A DNA stretch of 64,000 nucleotides. It comes from Yoonia sp. G8-12 (lineage in GTDB: Bacteria > Pseudomonadota > Alphaproteobacteria > Rhodobacterales > Rhodobacteraceae). The stretch is taken from positions 3,224,001-3,288,000 of the forward strand of contig NZ_CP151762.1 of the NCBI RefSeq assembly GCF_038443675.1, in the 5' to 3' direction. The position numbers and the translations under genes are program-made. The notes beneath the pieces were generated by a model that had not been told where the DNA came from, ran no database searches, and saw only the letters and a program-made list of their open reading frames with translations. This document shows positions 61,483-64,000 of this stretch, piece by piece (within the stretch, counting starts at the first letter, position 1; each line of letters opens with the position of its first letter).

Positions 61483-63394
61483 TGAACTTGATATCGATCT
61501 GGTCAAACTGGCCCGCTTTGCCGGTGCGCGGATCATCAATGGCTATGCCACAGGTATTGATAAGGATGCGAAGACCATTCAGGTCGCAGGGCGCCCACCC
61601 ATTGCCTATGATGTGGCGGCGGTGGATGTCGGGATCACCTCGGCGATGCCCGATTTGCCGGGGTTTACCGCCCATGCCATTCCGGCCAAGCCGCTGGGCA
61701 CCTTTGCCAGCCGCTGGGACGCGTTTCGCACGCAAGCGGTCGCGCCGCAGATCGCAATCATCGGTGGTGGCGTGGCCGGAGCAGAGCTTGCGATGGCAAT
61801 GGCCTACGCCTTGCGCGATAAACAACCCACAGTGCGTCTGATTGAGCAAAGCAGCGTGTTGCTGGCGCTGGGTTACAAGGCGCGGAAAAAGATGTTGGCC
61901 GCCTTGGACGCAAACAACATCGAGATCGTCGAATATGCCGAAGTGACCGAGATTTTTGCCGACGGGATTGTGCTGCGCAATGGCCGGACCATCCGTAGCG
62001 ATTTCACCACCGGGGCCGCCGGAGCCAAACCGCATGATTGGGTGGCTAAAATTGGTCTGGATTTGCATGAAGGCTTCATCACTGTGGATGCAAATCTGCA
62101 ATCCAGTGTGCCAGAGATATTCGCGGTCGGTGATTGTGCACACCTCAGTCACGATCCTCGCCCCAAAGCAGGGGTCTATGCCGTGCGCCAAGCGCCGGTG
62201 TTGTTTGACAACCTGCGCGCTGTGTTGTCAGGCGGCGCGCTCCGCCCTTACAGACCACAGTCTGACTACCTCAAACTGATCTCTCTAGGCGAAAAATCGG
62301 CCTTGGCCGAGCGGTTTGGGACAGCCTATGAAGGGCCGCTGTTGTGGAAACTCAAAGATTATATTGACCGCAAATTCATGGACCAGTTTGAAGAGCTGGA
62401 ACCGATGGCCGCCCCCGACCTACCGCACAAGATGGCGCTGGGCGTCAAAGAGGCGCTGGGCGACAAACCAATGTGTGGTGGCTGCGGGGCCAAGGTGGGG
62501 CGGGCCGCACTCCAAAATGTGCTGGAAAGTCATTTTGGCGATGACGCGGCCGAGGTGCAGCCTGGCCAAGTCATGAGCACAGACCATCTGCGCGCCCTGA
62601 CCAACGATCCTGTGTTGATGACACGCATCGCCGCAGTCCATGCGCTAGGCGATATCTGGGCGATGGGGGCGAAACCGCAGGCGGCCACCGCCAGCCTGAT
62701 CTTGCCGCGCATGTCCGCAATTCTCCAAGAACGGACTATGGCAGAGATCATGACAACCGCGTCCGAGGTTTTTGCCAAGGCGGGTGCAAAGATTATCGGT
62801 GGTCATTCGTCGCTGGGCGATGAACTTACCATCGGGTTCACGATCACTGGCTTGACGAAAGCACCGATCACGCTGGCAGGGGCGAAACCCGGTGATCAAC
62901 TGATCCTCACCAAGCCCATCGGCAGTGGCACCATTATGGCCGCCGAGATGGCGGGAAAGGCGAACGGGGCAGATGTGATGGCCTGCCTTGACCTTATGGT
63001 TCAGGATCAGGCTGCAGCTTCGGCTATTCTGGGCAAGGCGCACGCAATGACGGATATCACAGGCTTTGGCCTCGCCGGACACCTGCGCGGAATGTGTGAT
63101 GCGTCGGATGTGGGCGTAGAGCTACACTTGGACGCGATCCCCTTGATGGACGGCGCGTTGGAGCTGTCAGCGGCAGGTGTGCGGTCTTCCCTATTTGAGG
63201 ATAACCTTATCGGCGCGGGCGCGATTGACGGGCCAGTGATTGATCTGCTCTTTGATCCGCAAACCGCCGGGGGTTTGCTGGCCGCTGTTGCACCCAAGTC
63301 AGTAAAAACCGCCCTCAAGGAACTACAAACGGCGGGTTATACCGCAAGTGTGATCGGTGAAATCACCGCAACGGGGCGCTTTAAAACGTGCTAA
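61298..63394 (+). CDS. selD: NADH-dehydrogenase-like / selenide, water dikinase fusion
   Basis: 698 residues. The first half is a FAD/NAD oxidoreductase: DLVLIGGGHTHALVLRKWG, IAIIGGGVAGAELAMAMAYA, and FAVGDCAHLSHDPRPKAGVYA. From about residue 380 it is SelD: KPMCGGCGAKVG with Cys at the catalytic site, IAAVHALGDIWAMGAKPQAA, KIIGGHSSLGDELTIGF, and DITGFGLAGHLRGM. SelD makes selenophosphate from selenide and ATP; the oxidoreductase may supply reduced selenium or electrons. It is convergent with mnmH, whose end it overlaps by 14 bp. Confidence 0.93.
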   Translation: MNSLPLTRDLVLIGGGHTHALVLRKWGMNPLPGVRVTVINPGPTAPYSGMLPGFVAGHYTRDELDIDLVKLARFAGARIINGYATGIDKDAKTIQVAGRPPIAYDVAAVDVGITSAMPDLPGFTAHAIPAKPLGTFASRWDAFRTQAVAPQIAIIGGGVAGAELAMAMAYALRDKQPTVRLIEQSSVLLALGYKARKKMLAALDANNIEIVEYAEVTEIFADGIVLRNGRTIRSDFTTGAAGAKPHDWVAKIGLDLHEGFITVDANLQSSVPEIFAVGDCAHLSHDPRPKAGVYAVRQAPVLFDNLRAVLSGGALRPYRPQSDYLKLISLGEKSALAERFGTAYEGPLLWKLKDYIDRKFMDQFEELEPMAAPDLPHKMALGVKEALGDKPMCGGCGAKVGRAALQNVLESHFGDDAAEVQPGQVMSTDHLRALTNDPVLMTRIAAVHALGDIWAMGAKPQAATASLILPRMSAILQERTMAEIMTTASEVFAKAGAKIIGGHSSLGDELTIGFTITGLTKAPITLAGAKPGDQLILTKPIGSGTIMAAEMAGKANGADVMACLDLMVQDQAAASAILGKAHAMTDITGFGLAGHLRGMCDASDVGVELHLDAIPLMDGALELSAAGVRSSLFEDNLIGAGAIDGPVIDLLFDPQTAGGLLAAVAPKSVKTALKELQTAGYTASVIGEITATGRFKTC

Positions 63395-64000
63395 CAGCCG
63401 CAGCAATCGCGTCGGCTGCGCGTTCCTGTCCAGCGTCATCCAGTTCTTCTGCGGTCACCTCAGCCAAGACCTCGCGCTCATCAATGCGGCGCGATTTTGC
63501 GTAGGACGGATCGTAGTGATCCACCATCAGCGCATATGACAGATCAACCAGCGCGCCTTCTTGCGACAGTGCGATCCAGCGGTCCACAGTAGCGTGACCG
63601 CGCAGGCGGCGCAGCGGTGCCAATTTAGTCTTCACAACCTGCGGATCTTCGATCACTTCACGATAGGCCTTGGCGAGGTATGCGGCACGAGCGCGTTCAG
63701 GCGCTTGAATAATAATGCGTGGCGCGGCCAGCATCGCCGCCCAAACCGAGGCAGGCAAAGCGATCCGACCGATCTTGCTGCTTTCGGCCTCAATCACCAC
63801 AGGGCGTGCAGGGTCCAGCGCACTCAGCGCCACGGCAAAACGGGTCTCAAATGCCTTTTGTGATGGCTGCCCCCCGGGCATACCCCCGAGCAGCGAGCCG
63901 CGATGTCCAGCAAGCCCTTCCAGATCAATTACCTGCACACCGCGCGCTTCAAGGCGCGGCAAAATCTCGGTCTTGGCAGTACCGGTATAGCCATCGAGCA
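63381..64000 (-). CDS. mnmH: tRNA 2-selenouridine synthase (5' part outside window)
   Basis: The C-terminal ~205 residues are present; the frame is open at base 64000. The P-loop region GYTGTAKTEIL starts the visible part. VIDLEGLAGHRGSLLGGMPGG, QPSQKAFETRF and VVIEAESSKIG are the MnmH/SelU pattern. MnmH replaces sulfur by selenium in the wobble 2-thiouridine of tRNAs using selenophosphate from SelD. The N-terminal rhodanese domain would lie beyond the window. No selA or selB is seen here. Confidence 0.9.
   Translation of the reverse strand, partial: LDGYTGTAKTEILPRLEARGVQVIDLEGLAGHRGSLLGGMPGGQPSQKAFETRFAVALSALDPARPVVIEAESSKIGRIALPASVWAAMLAAPRIIIQAPERARAAYLAKAYREVIEDPQVVKTKLAPLRRLRGHATVDRWIALSQEGALVDLSYALMVDHYDPSYAKSRRIDEREVLAEVTAEELDDAGQERAADAIAAAVSTF

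Noticed and set aside
1..64000. CRISPR arrays, rRNA genes and classical riboswitches
   Set aside because: I saw no regularly spaced direct repeats, no rRNA sequence and no riboswitch core in the window.

Overview
The window looks like a chromosomal segment of a marine Rhodobacteraceae (Roseobacter group) alphaproteobacterium, perhaps close to Loktanella, Yoonia or Octadecabacter. The genus is my inference from gene content: a TRAP transporter operon, selD fused to an NADH-dehydrogenase-like domain, the rpmH-rnpA-yidD order, lolA, ttcA, and many small periplasmic proteins with an ADGH-like signal-peptide end. G+C is moderately high throughout.

Layout. 1-6140: a cell-surface pair, the 3' part of a DUF11/SdrD-type repeat protein followed by a ~1,200-residue outer-membrane beta-barrel protein. 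6.5-17.2 kb: a genomic island with a replication-relaxation protein, two different HerA/VirD4-type ATPases, a small membrane protein, an XRE regulator overlapping a possible RNase-H-fold protein, a DUF3768 protein, a large serine recombinase and an IS110-family transposase. No relaxase or T4SS channel gene is visible. 17.5-21 kb: a stress module of cupredoxin, ECF sigma factor, anti-sigma factor, fasciclin protein and exported MsrB. The cupredoxin and fasciclin genes share an identical promoter-like motif with identical spacing. 21.1-23.7 kb: an envelope operon (TM protein, OmpA-like, Sel1-like).

24-29 kb: DUF6880 protein, Tex and a solo HNH-type protein, with long gene-poor spacers. 29.3-33.5 kb: a TRAP dicarboxylate-type transporter with a LacI regulator and a candidate operator. 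33.5-34 kb: OsmC. 34.7-39.4 kb: an electrophile/redox-stress operon (VOC, quinone-type reductase, PfpI, GST, SDR) divergent from a LysR regulator, with a perfect 11-bp dyad between them. 39.8-41.9 kb: Tat-exported metallo-beta-lactamase-fold protein, a lone AlpA-type regulator and tRNA-Arg(ACG).

42-64 kb is mostly core genome: histidine kinase, flavoprotein disulfide reductase and TVP38 protein in one operon; rpmH-rnpA-yidD; DUF3833 lipoprotein; ttcA; a PBP-OmpA hybrid; lolA; lytic transglycosylase; AEC permease; hspQ; a frameshifted FAH hydrolase; yaaA; an aspartate-dehydrogenase-like gene; thiolase; an ABC-FtsX-AttH export operon; a PNPOx-fold protein with an aberrant end; and a selenium block (NDH-SelD fusion convergent with mnmH, cut by the window end).

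The most promising undescribed items are the relaxase-less transfer-like island with its hairpins, and the ECF-controlled cupredoxin/fasciclin/MsrB module with its shared promoter. Two apparent frameshifts in the core region both sit in short C/G homopolymers and may be assembly errors.
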